The notes: generated by a model not told the origin, from the sequence alone. 64,000 nt of DNA from Kitasatospora sp. MAA4 (GCF_029893355.1 NZ_JARZAI010000011.1:1-64000); one strand, 5' to 3'; shown: positions 32,224-41,542, counted from the stretch's first letter. Made by a program: numbers and translations.

Positions 32224-32673
32224 GTGGCGAACAACTGGACGAGCGCGTCGACCGACTGGAAGACCGACCTGCGCCAGCGCGGCTACCGGCTCACCCCGCA
32301 GCGCCAGCTGGTGCTGGAGGCGGTCGACGTGCTCGACCACGCCACCCCGGACGAGATCCTCGGGCAGGTCCGGCTGACCGCCAGCGGGGTCAACATCTCC
32401 ACGGTCTACCGGACCCTGGAGCTGCTGGAGGAGCTGGGGCTGGTCTCGCACGCCCACCTCGGCCACGGTGCCCCGACCTACCACCTGGCGGGTCGGCACA
32501 CCCACCTGCACCTGGTCTGCCGGGACTGCGACCGGGTCACCGAGACCGACACCGCGATCGCCGCCCCGCTGATCGACAGCCTGCGCTCCCAGCACGGCTT
32601 CGACACCGACCTCAAGCACTTCGCGATCTTCGGCCGCTGCGCCGACTGCACCGCCAAGCTCCCGCCGGAGTAG
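32224..32673 (+). CDS. nur: Nickel-responsive Fur-family regulator Nur
   Basis: The 149-aa Fur-family repressor has an N-terminal winged helix (LRQRGYRLTPQRQLVLEAV; VNISTVYRTLELLEELGLV) and a metal domain. The metal ligands described for S. coelicolor Nur are all in place with a +6 offset: H39, H92, H94 and H96 (M-site) and H76, H78 and H132 (Ni-site). The Cys pairs C99/C102 and C139/C142 are also present. Nur with Ni represses sodF and nickel uptake genes. AGGGGCAGC precedes the GTG start. The surrounding genes (nitrobindin, ygfZ, dtd) are not obvious targets. Confidence 0.9.
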   Translation: MANNWTSASTDWKTDLRQRGYRLTPQRQLVLEAVDVLDHATPDEILGQVRLTASGVNISTVYRTLELLEELGLVSHAHLGHGAPTYHLAGRHTHLHLVCRDCDRVTETDTAIAAPLIDSLRSQHGFDTDLKHFAIFGRCADCTAKLPPE

Positions 32674-32704
32674 GCCCAAGGCGTGGAGTCGTAAGCTGAC
32701 TGCC

Positions 32705-33670
32705 ATGAAGAGCCCGCTGCTGAACCTGCCCGGTGCCGTCCCCGCCGAGGGGGCCGACGAGGGCGTCGCGGCCCACTACGGCGACCTCTTCCGCGAGCAG
32801 CGGGAGCTGGCGGCGGGCCGGGCGTTCGTCGACCTGTCGCACCGCGCGGTGGTCACCGTCACCGGCCCCGACCGCCTCAGCTGGCTGCACCTGCTGCTGA
32901 CCCAGCACGTCAGCGAGCTGCCGCCGCAGCAGGCCACCGAGGCGCTGATCCTCTCGCCGAACGGGCACGTCGAGCACGCCCTCTACCTGGTCGACGACGG
33001 CACCACCACCTGGGCGCACGTCGAGCCGGGGACGCAGCAGGCGCTGATCGAGTACCTGGAGCGGATGAAGTTCATGTACCGGGTGGAGATCGCCGACGCC
33101 ACCGCGGAGTTCGCGGTGGTGCACATGGCGGCCGGCTCCACGGCGTCCGCCGAGGGCGCCGCCGCCGTGCGCGAACTCACCTACGGGCGCGACCTGTTCC
33201 TGCCCCGTGCCGAACTCGCCTCCGCCACCCGCGGGTTCGGCTCGCCGGCCGGGATCTGGGCGTACGAGGCGCTGCGGATCGAGGGCCACCGCCCGCGGCT
33301 CGGCTTCGAGACCGACCACCGCACCATCCCGCACGAGGTGGACTGGCTGGCCTCCGCCGTCCACCTGCAGAAGGGCTGCTACCGCGGCCAGGAGACGGTG
33401 GCCCGGGTGCACAACCTGGGCAAGCCGCCGCGCCGGCTGGTCTTCCTGCACCTGGACGGCACCGAGGAGGTGCTGCCCCCGCACGGCACCGAGGTGCGGC
33501 TCGCCACGGACGGGCAGGAGGCCCGTGCGCTGGGCTTCGTGACCTCCTCGGCCCGGCACTTCGAGCTCGGCCCGATCGCGCTGGCCCTGGTCAAGCGCAA
33601 CGTCCCGGTGGACGCGGTGCTGCGCGCCGGCAGCGTCCCGGCCAGCCAGGACGTCGTCGTCCCCCAGTAG
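32705..33670 (+). CDS. ygfZ: YgfZ/GcvT-like folate-binding protein (iron-sulfur cluster assembly)
   Basis: The 321-aa protein has the GcvT-like fold and the YgfZ signature KGCYRGQETVARVHNLGK with the redox-active Cys. It binds tetrahydrofolate and helps maintain iron-sulfur proteins such as MiaB. TAAGCT (32692-32697) ends seven bases before the ATG and there is no ribosome site, so a leaderless mRNA is likely. It lies 31 bases after nur. Confidence 0.88.
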   Translation: MKSPLLNLPGAVPAEGADEGVAAHYGDLFREQRELAAGRAFVDLSHRAVVTVTGPDRLSWLHLLLTQHVSELPPQQATEALILSPNGHVEHALYLVDDGTTTWAHVEPGTQQALIEYLERMKFMYRVEIADATAEFAVVHMAAGSTASAEGAAAVRELTYGRDLFLPRAELASATRGFGSPAGIWAYEALRIEGHRPRLGFETDHRTIPHEVDWLASAVHLQKGCYRGQETVARVHNLGKPPRRLVFLHLDGTEEVLPPHGTEVRLATDGQEARALGFVTSSARHFELGPIALALVKRNVPVDAVLRAGSVPASQDVVVPQ

Positions 33671-33685
33671 CGGGCCCGCAGTAGC

Positions 33686-34120
33686 TCAGACCTCGACCAG
33701 CACGGTGAACGGCCCGTCGTTCACCAGCGACACCTTCATGTCCGCCCCGAACCGGCCGGTCTCCACCGTGGCACCGAGCGCGCGCAGCTGCGCCACCACC
33801 TCGTCGACCAGCGGTTCCGCGACCGGTCCCGGGGCAGCGGCGTTCCAGGTGGGGCGGCGCCCCTTGCGGGCGTCGCCGTAGAGCGTGAACTGACTGATCA
33901 CCAGCAGCGGCGCGCCCAGGTCGGAACAGGACTGCTCGACGTCGGCGCCGTCGAAGATCCGCAGCGTCCAGAGTTTGCGGGCCAGTTGGGCCGCCTGCTG
34001 GGGCGTGTCCTGATGGGTGACCCCGACCAGGACGCAGAGCCCCGGCCCGTCGATCGCGCCGACCTGCTCGCCGGCCACCGTCACGGCGGCCTCACTCACC
34101 CGCTGCACCACTGCTCGCAT
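33686..34120 (-). CDS. dtd: D-aminoacyl-tRNA deacylase
   Basis: The 144-aa protein starts MRAVVQRVSEAAVTVAGEQVG and contains SQFTLYGDARKGRRP and VSLVNDGPFTV, the DTD active-site motifs. It removes D-amino acids mischarged on tRNA. It is convergent with ygfZ (15 bases between stops). A start three codons earlier at 34129 (MAR) is possible. Confidence 0.92.
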   Translation of the reverse strand: MRAVVQRVSEAAVTVAGEQVGAIDGPGLCVLVGVTHQDTPQQAAQLARKLWTLRIFDGADVEQSCSDLGAPLLVISQFTLYGDARKGRRPTWNAAAPGPVAEPLVDEVVAQLRALGATVETGRFGADMKVSLVNDGPFTVLVEV

Positions 34121-34488
34121 GCGGGCCATTCTCCCCGGGGCGCGCGCGTGCTCGGTACGCGCCGGTGGTGCGCGACGTACGCCCCGGGGCGGACGGGGTG
34201 GTGGCGGCGACTGCCTGGTCATATCAGCCATACCCGTTCGCCACGGGGCCGTTCGGGTGCATCGATGCCCCGTCGCAGCCCATGGGGTGGCACGATTCGG
34301 GACGGCAGCGGGCTCCGAGGCGGGTGAGAGTGCGGCCAGGTGTTCGGGCGCTCGTACGTCCGTACCGGGTGCGCTCGCTCATGTGGGTGGCGCCGGGTCG
34401 ACCGGGGAACCCCGCAGGGGCCGCCGGGCGTGCCTCAGGGGAGTGCGGCCGTAAGGGCGGGACCAGGACAACGGCAGGTGGTTGGTCG
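34121..34488. other. Intergenic region between dtd and rsiG
   Basis: This 368-base divergent region is less GC-biased around 34220-34270 (CATATCAGCCATACC). I see no clear promoter hexamers, hairpin or conserved operator. Reading frames across it lack coding features, and the rsiG start at 34489 fits its conserved domain. Confidence 0.4.
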
Positions 34489-35043
34489 ATGGACACGAAC
34501 AGAGTGCCGAGCGAGCCCGCGGTGGCCCGGACGGAGCTGGAGACGCTGGGCCTCGACGCGCTGCGCACCCTGCGCCGGGACGCCCGGGAGCAGGAGGCCG
34601 ATCTCTCCTACCTGCGCCGCCTGCTCCAGGGGCGGGTGGACATCCTGCGGGCCGAGCTCGACCGCCGCACCCTGGACCGCAGGCAGCGCCCGATCCACCC
34701 GGACACCCTGCTGCACCGGTTGCCGCAGATCCTGGCCGACGCACCGTCGCCGGTCCGCAGCTCGGCCCGGCACGTCACGCTGGGCCCGCCGCGCGGCGAG
34801 CAGTACCGCGAGGAGGCGGACGCCCTGATGGGGGACGTCCAGCTGGCTGACCTGGCCGCGCACGCCTCGGCGGAGCTGCTGGCGGCGCTGGATCGGCTCA
34901 CCGCGCACGAGCGCGAGGTCTCCGGGCGCCGCCAGCTGCTGCAGCGGACGGCGGACGGCTGCAGCGCCGAGATCACCCGGCGGTACCGTGAGGGTGAAGC
35001 GCGGGTCGACGACCTGCTCGCCGGGGGCTCGCCGGCCGACTGA
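34489..35043 (+). CDS. rsiG: RsiG, c-di-GMP-dependent anti-sigma factor of WhiG
   Basis: The 184-aa helical protein carries two copies of the c-di-GMP-binding motif E(X)3S(X)2R(X)3Q(X)3D. The first is E36, S40, R43, Q47, D51 and the second E141, S145, R148, Q152, D156, one on each arm of the expected antiparallel coiled coil. This is diagnostic for RsiG, which binds a c-di-GMP dimer and then sequesters the sporulation sigma factor WhiG. The ATG at 34489 follows AGGTGG. whiG is not in the window. The link between segments (residues ~65-125) is Pro/Arg-rich. Confidence 0.93.
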   Translation: MDTNRVPSEPAVARTELETLGLDALRTLRRDAREQEADLSYLRRLLQGRVDILRAELDRRTLDRRQRPIHPDTLLHRLPQILADAPSPVRSSARHVTLGPPRGEQYREEADALMGDVQLADLAAHASAELLAALDRLTAHEREVSGRRQLLQRTADGCSAEITRRYREGEARVDDLLAGGSPAD

Positions 35044-35103
35044 GACCCGGTCGCCAGGGATGCCTCCGGACAACCCTCGTCCGCTCCGGAAGGCTCCCAC
35101 CCC

Positions 35104-36060
35104 ATGCCCGACTCTGCCGATGTCCTGCCCGTCCTCGCCGAGGTGGTGCGTTCCGGCTTCACCGAGGGTCACCACCGCGGTTCCCTGGTGGTGCTCGCCG
35201 CCGACGGCTCGGTGGACCTCACCCTCGGCGCGCCCGCGCGCCCGATCTTCCCCCGGTCCTGCAACAAGCCCTTCCAGGCGGTGGCCACGCTGAAGGCCGG
35301 CCTGCCGATCGAGGGCGAGCTGCTGGCACTGGCGGCCGCCAGCCACTCCGGAGAATCGTTTCACCTGGACGGCGTGCGGACCATCCTGGCGGGCGCCGGC
35401 TTGACTCCCGAGGACCTCCAGACCCCGCCCGACCTTCCGCTCGACCCGACCGAGGCAGAGCACCTCCTCGCGGCCGGCGGGACCAGGGCGCCGCTGCTGA
35501 TGAACTGCTCGGGCAAGCACGCCGCCTGGCTGGCCGCCAGCAAGGCCAACGGCTGGGAGACCGCGAGCTACCTGGACCCCGGGCACCCGATCCAGCAGCT
35601 GGCGAAGGAGGCGCTGGAGGAGGCCTCGGGCGAGTCGATAGCCGCCCTGGGTACGGACGGCTGCGGCGCGCCGCTGCACGCCGTCTCCCTGGTCGGCCTG
35701 GCCCGCGCCTACCGCTCGCTGCTGCTCGCCGAGCCCGGCACCCCGCAGCGCCGGGTGGCCGACGCGATGCGCGCGCACCCGCAGTACGTGGCCGGCACCC
35801 GCCGCCCCGACACCTGGCTGATGCAGGCGGTCCCCGGAGCGCTCTCCAAGATGGGCGCGGAGGGCGTCCAGGCGGTGGCCCTGCCGGACGGGCGGGCGCT
35901 CGCCTTCAAGATCGACGACGGCGCCGGCCGGGTGCTCGGCCCGGTGCTGGCCGCGGTGCTGCGCCGACTCGGGCTGGACGACGCGGTGCTGGAGCGGATC
36001 GGTGCGGCCCCGCTGCACGGCGGCGCCGCCGTGGTCGGCGAGATCCGCGCCGTGCTCTGA
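35104..36060 (+). CDS. Zinc-type (ReAV-like) asparaginase
   Basis: The 318-aa protein belongs to the asparaginase II family of Rhizobium ReAV type, unlike E. coli AnsA/AnsB. Conserved segments are PRSCNKPFQAV (S52, K55), SHSGE, NCSGKHAAW with C135 and K138, and TDGCGAPLHAV with C187; the two Cys and the Lys form the unusual zinc site in this family. It hydrolyses L-asparagine to aspartate and ammonia in the cytosol. The ATG follows GGAAGG. A 22-bp terminator follows the stop. Confidence 0.85.
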   Translation: MPDSADVLPVLAEVVRSGFTEGHHRGSLVVLAADGSVDLTLGAPARPIFPRSCNKPFQAVATLKAGLPIEGELLALAAASHSGESFHLDGVRTILAGAGLTPEDLQTPPDLPLDPTEAEHLLAAGGTRAPLLMNCSGKHAAWLAASKANGWETASYLDPGHPIQQLAKEALEEASGESIAALGTDGCGAPLHAVSLVGLARAYRSLLLAEPGTPQRRVADAMRAHPQYVAGTRRPDTWLMQAVPGALSKMGAEGVQAVALPDGRALAFKIDDGAGRVLGPVLAAVLRRLGLDDAVLERIGAAPLHGGAAVVGEIRAVL

Positions 36061-36074
36061 CCCCTGCGGACGCA

Positions 36075-36121
36075 CCGGAGGCCGGGGTCGGTGGAGACAC
36101 TCCACCGACCCCGGCCTCCGG
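36075..36121. terminator. Bidirectional terminator between asparaginase and ppa
   Basis: A perfect 22-bp inverted repeat (36075-36096 with 36100-36121) has a 3-base loop (ACA) and lies between convergent genes, 14 bases after the asparaginase stop. It is one of the two strongest hairpins in the window. Confidence 0.9.
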
Positions 36122-36175
36122 GAGGAGCAGCCGTCAGGGAACCCTGAAAGATCCGCCGTACAGGCCCTAACGCCC

Positions 36176-36670
36176 TCAGTGGGCGTCGCCGGACTCCTGC
36201 AGACGCTTGATCGAGGCGACGATCTCGGCCTCGGCCTCGATGCGGCCGACCCACTCCGCGCCCTCGACCGACTTGCCGGGCTCCAGGTCCTTGTAGACCT
36301 CGAAGAAGTGCTGGATCTCCAGGCGGTCGAACTCCGACACGTGGTGGATGTCCCGCAGGTGCTCCCAGCGCGGGTCGGTGGCCGGGACGCAGAGCAGCTT
36401 GTCGTCGCCGCCGGCCTCGTCCGTCATCTTGAACATGCCGATGGCACGGCACTTGATCAGGCAGCCGGGGAAGGTCGGCTCGTCCAGGATGACCAGGGCG
36501 TCCAGCGGGTCGCCGTCCTCGCCGAGCGTGCCCTCGACGAAGCCGTAGTCGGCCGGGTAGCGGGTCGAGGTGAAGAGCATCCGGTCCAGACGAAGGCGGC
36601 CGGACTCATGGTCCACCTCGTACTTGTTGCGGGAGCCCTTCGGGATCTCGATGGTGACGTCGAACTCCAA
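36176..36670 (-). CDS. ppa: Inorganic pyrophosphatase
   Basis: The 164-aa family I pyrophosphatase starts EFDVTIEIPKGSRNKYEVD and has the metal-binding signature EDGDPLDALV plus KDLEPGK. It hydrolyses pyrophosphate from biosynthesis to phosphate. The start codon is TTG at 36670: GGAGG (36676-36680) lies five bases upstream, and the next residues match the conserved N terminus. Any longer frame would run into the divergent dacB leader. Only 58 bases separate it from dacB, so their promoters must overlap. Confidence 0.93.
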   Translation of the reverse strand: MEFDVTIEIPKGSRNKYEVDHESGRLRLDRMLFTSTRYPADYGFVEGTLGEDGDPLDALVILDEPTFPGCLIKCRAIGMFKMTDEAGGDDKLLCVPATDPRWEHLRDIHHVSEFDRLEIQHFFEVYKDLEPGKSVEGAEWVGRIEAEAEIVASIKRLQESGDAH

Positions 36671-36728
36671 CGGTTCCTCCAAGGTAGGGACTGACAGAAT
36701 CCAAGTGTCTCCTACGGGAGGGAGTGCT

Positions 36729-38162
36729 GTGGAAAGGGGCTGGGCAGTGGCAGGGGCAGGGACACGTAGAGGTGCGCGGGCGGCGGTGTCGACCGCCGTG
36801 ATCGCGACCGCGCTGGTCGTGGGCGGTACGGGGGCGTCGGCGAGCGGACTTACGGCGCAGACGACGGTGCAGACGACGGCGGCGCCGGCGCTCGCGCCGC
36901 CGGTCCTGGTGCCGGCGGTGACCGCGGCCGGCAGCGACCTGCCGACCACCGCGGGCCTCCAGCGCGCGCTGGCCCAGCTGACGCAGGACAAGGCGCTCGG
37001 CACGCTGAACTTCGCGGTGACCGACGGCGGCACGGGCAAGCTGCTGCTCGGCTCGGGCGAGGGCACCCCCGCCACCCCGGCCTCCACCACCAAGCTGGCC
37101 ACCTCGGTCGCGGCGCTCAGCCTGCTGCCGGGCGACACCCGGATAGCCACCCGGGTGGTGGCCGGCGCCACGCCCGCTGACATCACCCTGGTGGGCGGCG
37201 GCGACCCCACGCTCAGCGGGCTGCCGCTCGCTCAGATCCGGATCGCCGGTGCCCCGGTGGACGCCGAGTCCGCCCCGGCCTCGCTGACCGAGCTGGCCCA
37301 GCAGACCGCCGCCGCCCTCAAGGCGTCCGGTGTCACCGCCGTGAACCTCGGCTACGACGGCTCGCTCTTCACCGGCCCCGCCGCGCACAAGTACAACGAC
37401 GGTACGAACATCGGTCCGATGTCGGCGCTGATGGTGGACGAGGGGCGCAACGACCCCACCCAGGACATCGAGGCCCCGGTCCGGGTCGCCGACCCGGCGG
37501 CCCAGGCGGCCGGGCGGTTCGCCGACCTGCTCGGCGCTCAGGGCGTCAAGGTGAACGGCAAGCCGGCCGAGGCGACGGCGGCGCCGGGCGCGGCGCAGCT
37601 GGCCCAGGTGCAGTCGCCCACCCTCTCCCGGCTGGTCGAGCGGCTGCTCACCAACTCGGACAACACGCTGGCCGAGGCGGTGGCCCGGCAGGTGGCGATC
37701 GCCGCGCACCAGCCGGTCAGCTACGACGGCGCGGCCGCGGCCGTCACCCAGCAGCTCACCAAGCTCGGCATCCCGATGGCCGGCGTGCAGCTGAACGACG
37801 GCAGCGGCCTGAACGTGAAGAACGTCATCCCGCCGCTGGTGCTCTCCGACCTGCTCGCCCTGGCCGCCTCCCCCGAGCATCCGCAACTGCGACCGGTCCT
37901 GACGGGCCTTCCGATCGGCTCCTTCAGCGGGACGCTGCTCAGCCGCTTCACCGCCGCCCAGGGGTCGGCCGGCGGGGCCGGCATCGTGCGGGCCAAGACC
38001 GGCAGCCTGAGCGGTGTCAACACGCTGGCGGGCACCGTGGTGGACGCCGACGGCCGCCTGCTGGTGTTCGCCCTGATGACCAAGACCCCGGCCAACGCCG
38101 ACACCGCCCGCGCGGCGATGGACCGGATCGTCACCGCCCTGGCGGCGTGCGGCTGCAAGTAG
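36729..38162 (+). CDS. dacB: D-alanyl-D-alanine carboxypeptidase/endopeptidase (PBP4 type)
   Basis: The 477-aa exported penicillin-binding protein has a signal segment (about 10-40) and the serine-peptidase motifs S119-TTK, S310-DN and K423-TG, with the large insert between SxxK and SxN typical of DacB/PBP4. It trims or cleaves peptidoglycan stem peptides outside the membrane. The GTG at 36729 has GGGAGGGAG immediately upstream; a GTG at 36747 is a second option. Confidence 0.9.
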   Translation: MERGWAVAGAGTRRGARAAVSTAVIATALVVGGTGASASGLTAQTTVQTTAAPALAPPVLVPAVTAAGSDLPTTAGLQRALAQLTQDKALGTLNFAVTDGGTGKLLLGSGEGTPATPASTTKLATSVAALSLLPGDTRIATRVVAGATPADITLVGGGDPTLSGLPLAQIRIAGAPVDAESAPASLTELAQQTAAALKASGVTAVNLGYDGSLFTGPAAHKYNDGTNIGPMSALMVDEGRNDPTQDIEAPVRVADPAAQAAGRFADLLGAQGVKVNGKPAEATAAPGAAQLAQVQSPTLSRLVERLLTNSDNTLAEAVARQVAIAAHQPVSYDGAAAAVTQQLTKLGIPMAGVQLNDGSGLNVKNVIPPLVLSDLLALAASPEHPQLRPVLTGLPIGSFSGTLLSRFTAAQGSAGGAGIVRAKTGSLSGVNTLAGTVVDADGRLLVFALMTKTPANADTARAAMDRIVTALAACGCK

Positions 38163-38208
38163 TCGCCAAGGGGTGGGGGCGGCGGCGCGGAGCACGTACG
38201 GTGATGGC

Positions 38209-39375
38209 ATGACGAGCGCGAGTGGCGGTGCCGACATGGTCGACTGGAATCTCGCGGTCGCGACGGCGACCCGGTTGGTCCGACCGGGTCCGCAGGTGTC
38301 CCGCGACGAGGCCCGCAAGGTGGTGGCGGAGCTGCGCGAGCACGCCCGCACCGCCGAGGGCGCGGTGCGCGAGTTCACCCGGATGCGCTCGACCAGCCTG
38401 GGCGCCGACGGCGCCGCGCCGGTCCTGGTGGTGGACCGGCCGGGCTGGGTGCGCGCCAACGTCGCCGGCTTCCGGACGGTGATCAGGCCGCTGGAGCAGA
38501 AGCTCTCGGCCCGCCGCGCTGCGACCCCCGGCGGCGCGGTGCTCAGCGCGGTGGGCGAGAAGATCACCGGGGTCGAGGTCGGCGCGGTGCTGGCGCTGCT
38601 CTCCGGCAAGGTGCTGGGCCAGTACGAGACCTTCGCCGCCGCCGAGCCCGCCGAACGGGCCGTCCCGCACACCCCCGACAGCCCGGCCGGGCTGTTCGAC
38701 CAGCCCAGGCTCGGCCCGGACCAGCCGGGTCCGGGCCGGCTGCTCCTGGTGGCGCCGAACATCGTCCAGGTCGAGCGGGAGCTGGCCGTCGATCCGCACG
38801 ACTTCCGGCTCTGGGTCTGCCTGCACGAGGAGACCCACCGCACCCAGTTCACCGCCGTCCCCTGGCTGCGCGACCACGTCCAGGCCGAGGTGCAGTCCTT
38901 CCTCGCCGAGACCGACGTGGAGCCGACCGCCCTGCTGGAGCGGCTGCGCGAGGTGCTGTCCCCCGCCGGGGACCGGCCGCAGCGCGACACCCTGCTGGAG
39001 GTGGTCCAGACGCCCGCGCAGCGCGAGATCCTCAACCGGCTGACCGCCGTCATGTCGCTGCTGGAGGGCCACGCGGACGTGGTGATGGACGGGGTCGGGC
39101 CGAGCGTGGTGCCGAGCGTCGGCGAGATCCGCGAGAAGTTCCAGCGCCGCCGGGACAAGGGCGCCGGGCGCCTCGACCTGCTGCTGCGCCGGCTGCTGGG
39201 GATGGACGCCAAGCTGCGCCAGTACCAGGACGGCGCGGTCTTCGTGCGGGGCGTGGTGGACCGGATCGGGATGGACGGCTTCAACCGGGTCTGGACGTCC
39301 CCGAACACCCTCCCGACCAAGGACGAGATCCACAACCCGGCCGCCTGGGTGGCGCGGGTCGGACGCCAGTCCTAG
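38209..39375 (+). CDS. DUF2342 zinc-dependent metalloprotease-like protein
   Basis: The 388-aa protein contains the zincin motif H206-EETH (WVCLHEETHRTQFTAVPWLRDH) and the helical DUF2342 architecture, ending AWVARVG. Family members are annotated as zinc-dependent metalloproteases or coenzyme F420-associated proteins; substrate unknown. TACGGT (38197-38202) ends six bases before the ATG with no ribosome site, so the mRNA may be leaderless. It lies 46 bases after dacB and ahead of tilS, an order common in Streptomyces. Confidence 0.85.
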   Translation: MTSASGGADMVDWNLAVATATRLVRPGPQVSRDEARKVVAELREHARTAEGAVREFTRMRSTSLGADGAAPVLVVDRPGWVRANVAGFRTVIRPLEQKLSARRAATPGGAVLSAVGEKITGVEVGAVLALLSGKVLGQYETFAAAEPAERAVPHTPDSPAGLFDQPRLGPDQPGPGRLLLVAPNIVQVERELAVDPHDFRLWVCLHEETHRTQFTAVPWLRDHVQAEVQSFLAETDVEPTALLERLREVLSPAGDRPQRDTLLEVVQTPAQREILNRLTAVMSLLEGHADVVMDGVGPSVVPSVGEIREKFQRRRDKGAGRLDLLLRRLLGMDAKLRQYQDGAVFVRGVVDRIGMDGFNRVWTSPNTLPTKDEIHNPAAWVARVGRQS

Positions 39376-39572
39376 CCGTCACCCTCGGACGGGTGAGCGG
39401 GTGAGGTGAAGATACGTTTCTTCATTCACCCGTCCGTGGGACGGTGGTCGTACCGGTGGCGCGGGTGGCCCGACCGCACCCCCACTTCTGCGACGATCTG
39501 TGAGCACTCGGTAACGGGCTGCTATCAGTGCCTCTGGTCGCGTGCCCGCCCCCAGCAGAGGAGTTGCTCACC

Positions 39573-40718
39573 GTGGGTCCACATCCCGCCGTCGCGGCGA
39601 TACGCCTGGCCGTCCGCCGCGCCCTCGCCGACCTCGTGGCCGAGGCCGGCACCGCTCTCACCACCCCGGCCTCCCCCATCCGGGCCATCGCCGCCGCCAC
39701 TGCGACGGCCACCGCGGCCTCGCCCGCCACCGTCCTGATCGGCAACGCCCGGCGCCACCCGTCCGGCCTGCCGCGCACCCCCGCCGCCCCCGGCTCCCCG
39801 CTCGTCCTGGTCGCCGTCAGCGGCGGCGCCGACTCCATGGCGCTCGCCACCGCCACCGCCTTCGAGGCGCCCAAGCTCGGCCTGCGGGTCGGCGCCGTCA
39901 CCGTCGACCACGGCCTGCAGGACGGCTCGGCCGCCCGCGCCCTCCAGGTCGTCGAGCGCCTGCGCGCGCTCGGCCTGGACCCGGTGGAGGCCGTCCCGGT
40001 CCGGGTCGGCCGCCAGGGCGGGCCCGAGAACGCCGCTCGCGACGCCCGCTACGCCGCACTGGACGAGGCCGCCGAGCGCCACCAGGCGCTGGCCGTCTTC
40101 CTCGGCCACACCCGCGACGACCAGGCGGAGACCGTGCTGCTGGGCCTGGCCCGCGGCTCCGGCGCCCGCTCGCTGGCCGGGATGCCCGCGCAGAAGGGCC
40201 GCTACCGCCGCCCGCTGCTGGACCTCGACCGCTCCGCCACCCGGCAGGCCTGCACCGCGCAGTCCATCCCGGTCTGGGACGACCCGCACAACATGGACCC
40301 CGCCTACACCCGCGCCCGGGTGCGCCACGAGGTGCTGCCGGTACTGGAGAAGCACCTGGGCAACGGCGTGGTCCAGGCGCTGGCCCGCACCGCCCGGCTG
40401 TTCCGCGACGACGCCGACGCCCTGGACCAGTGGGCCGATCTGGTGGAGAAGGACCTGTCCCGGCGTGATCTGCACGACGGTACGGGCACCGTGGACGCGG
40501 TCAGGCTCGCCGAGCTGCCCTCCGCCGTCCGGCGCCGGGTGCTGCGCCGAACGGCGCTGCAGGCGGGCTGCCCGGCCGGTGATCTCTTCTCCCGGCACCT
40601 GGAAACGGTGGATCTGCTGGTCACCGCCTGGCGCGGCCAGGGGCCGTTGCACCTACCCGGGGGCGTCGAGGTCACCCGAAGGTGTGGCAACCTGGTGTTT
40701 CGGCGGCAGGGCGACTGA
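39573..40718 (+). CDS. tilS: tRNA(Ile)-lysidine synthase
   Basis: The 381-aa protein has the PP-loop S83-GGADS, then TVDHGLQDGSA, GHTRDDQAETVLLGLARGSG and a C-terminal substrate-binding region. TilS converts C34 of the CAU-anticodon tRNA(Ile) to lysidine with ATP and lysine, and is essential. The GTG at 39573 has AGAGGAG nine bases upstream; it leaves an Ala/Arg-rich N-terminal stretch of about 65 residues before the catalytic fold, longer than in most bacteria. hpt and ftsH follow, a widely conserved order. Confidence 0.93.
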   Translation: MGPHPAVAAIRLAVRRALADLVAEAGTALTTPASPIRAIAAATATATAASPATVLIGNARRHPSGLPRTPAAPGSPLVLVAVSGGADSMALATATAFEAPKLGLRVGAVTVDHGLQDGSAARALQVVERLRALGLDPVEAVPVRVGRQGGPENAARDARYAALDEAAERHQALAVFLGHTRDDQAETVLLGLARGSGARSLAGMPAQKGRYRRPLLDLDRSATRQACTAQSIPVWDDPHNMDPAYTRARVRHEVLPVLEKHLGNGVVQALARTARLFRDDADALDQWADLVEKDLSRRDLHDGTGTVDAVRLAELPSAVRRRVLRRTALQAGCPAGDLFSRHLETVDLLVTAWRGQGPLHLPGGVEVTRRCGNLVFRRQGD

Positions 40719-40761
40719 CGCCGAAACAACAGGACCACGAACACTTGAGGACGTACTCCCG

Positions 40762-41316
40762 GTGGACGACAAGGACATGGGCGCCGACCTGGCGAAGGTG
40801 CTCATCAGCAAGGACGAGATCGACGCCAAGCTCCTGGAGCTGGCCGAGCGCATCGACCGGGACTACGCCGGGAAGGACCTGCTGATCGTCGGCGTCCTCA
40901 AGGGCGCCGTGATGGTCATGGCGGACCTCGCCCGGGCCCTGCACTCGCGGGTGACGATGGACTGGATGGCCGTCTCCTCGTACGGCATGGGCACCAAGTC
41001 CTCCGGCGTGGTGCGGATCATGAAGGACCTGGACACCGACATCGCGGGCCGCGACGTGCTGATCGTCGAGGACATCATCGACTCCGGCCTGACGCTCTCC
41101 TGGCTGCTCGGCAACCTGGGTTCGCGCGGTCCGGCCTCGCTGGAGGTGTGCACCCTGCTGCGCAAGCCGGACGCGGCGAAGGTCGAGATCGACGTCAAGT
41201 ACGTCGGCTTCGACATCCCCAACGAATTCGTCGTCGGGTACGGCCTGGACTACGCGGAGAAGCTCCGCAACCTGCCGTTCATCGGTACGCTCGCCCCACA
41301 CGTCTACGGCGGCTGA
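40762..41316 (+). CDS. hpt: Hypoxanthine phosphoribosyltransferase
   Basis: The 184-aa enzyme has the PRPP-binding motif VLIVEDIIDSGLTLSWL, the flexible-loop segment SSYGMGTKSSGVVRI and the C-terminal purine-binding VGFDIPNEFVVGYGLDYAEK. It salvages hypoxanthine or guanine to IMP or GMP. The GTG at 40762 is 11 bases after GAGG; an ATG five codons later is possible. It lies 43 bases after tilS and 257 before ftsH. Confidence 0.94.
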   Translation: MDDKDMGADLAKVLISKDEIDAKLLELAERIDRDYAGKDLLIVGVLKGAVMVMADLARALHSRVTMDWMAVSSYGMGTKSSGVVRIMKDLDTDIAGRDVLIVEDIIDSGLTLSWLLGNLGSRGPASLEVCTLLRKPDAAKVEIDVKYVGFDIPNEFVVGYGLDYAEKLRNLPFIGTLAPHVYGG

Positions 41317-41542
41317 CCGCAGAAGCCGTAGAACGGGGAACAGTCCGCCGGCCCCACCCGTTGGAGTCGGCGGATGACAACTCCACAGACAACAGCACGT
41401 CACGCTTCCACAGAGCGGGGCACCACTGCTGTACGGTCAAATTACCCGCTCTTCGTACGACTCCCAGCCGGATGGGAGCGGGGTGCACATGCACATACCG
41501 GATGCGCCGACGGCCGAGAGCCGTGCAGCGCCGTTGAGTGGC

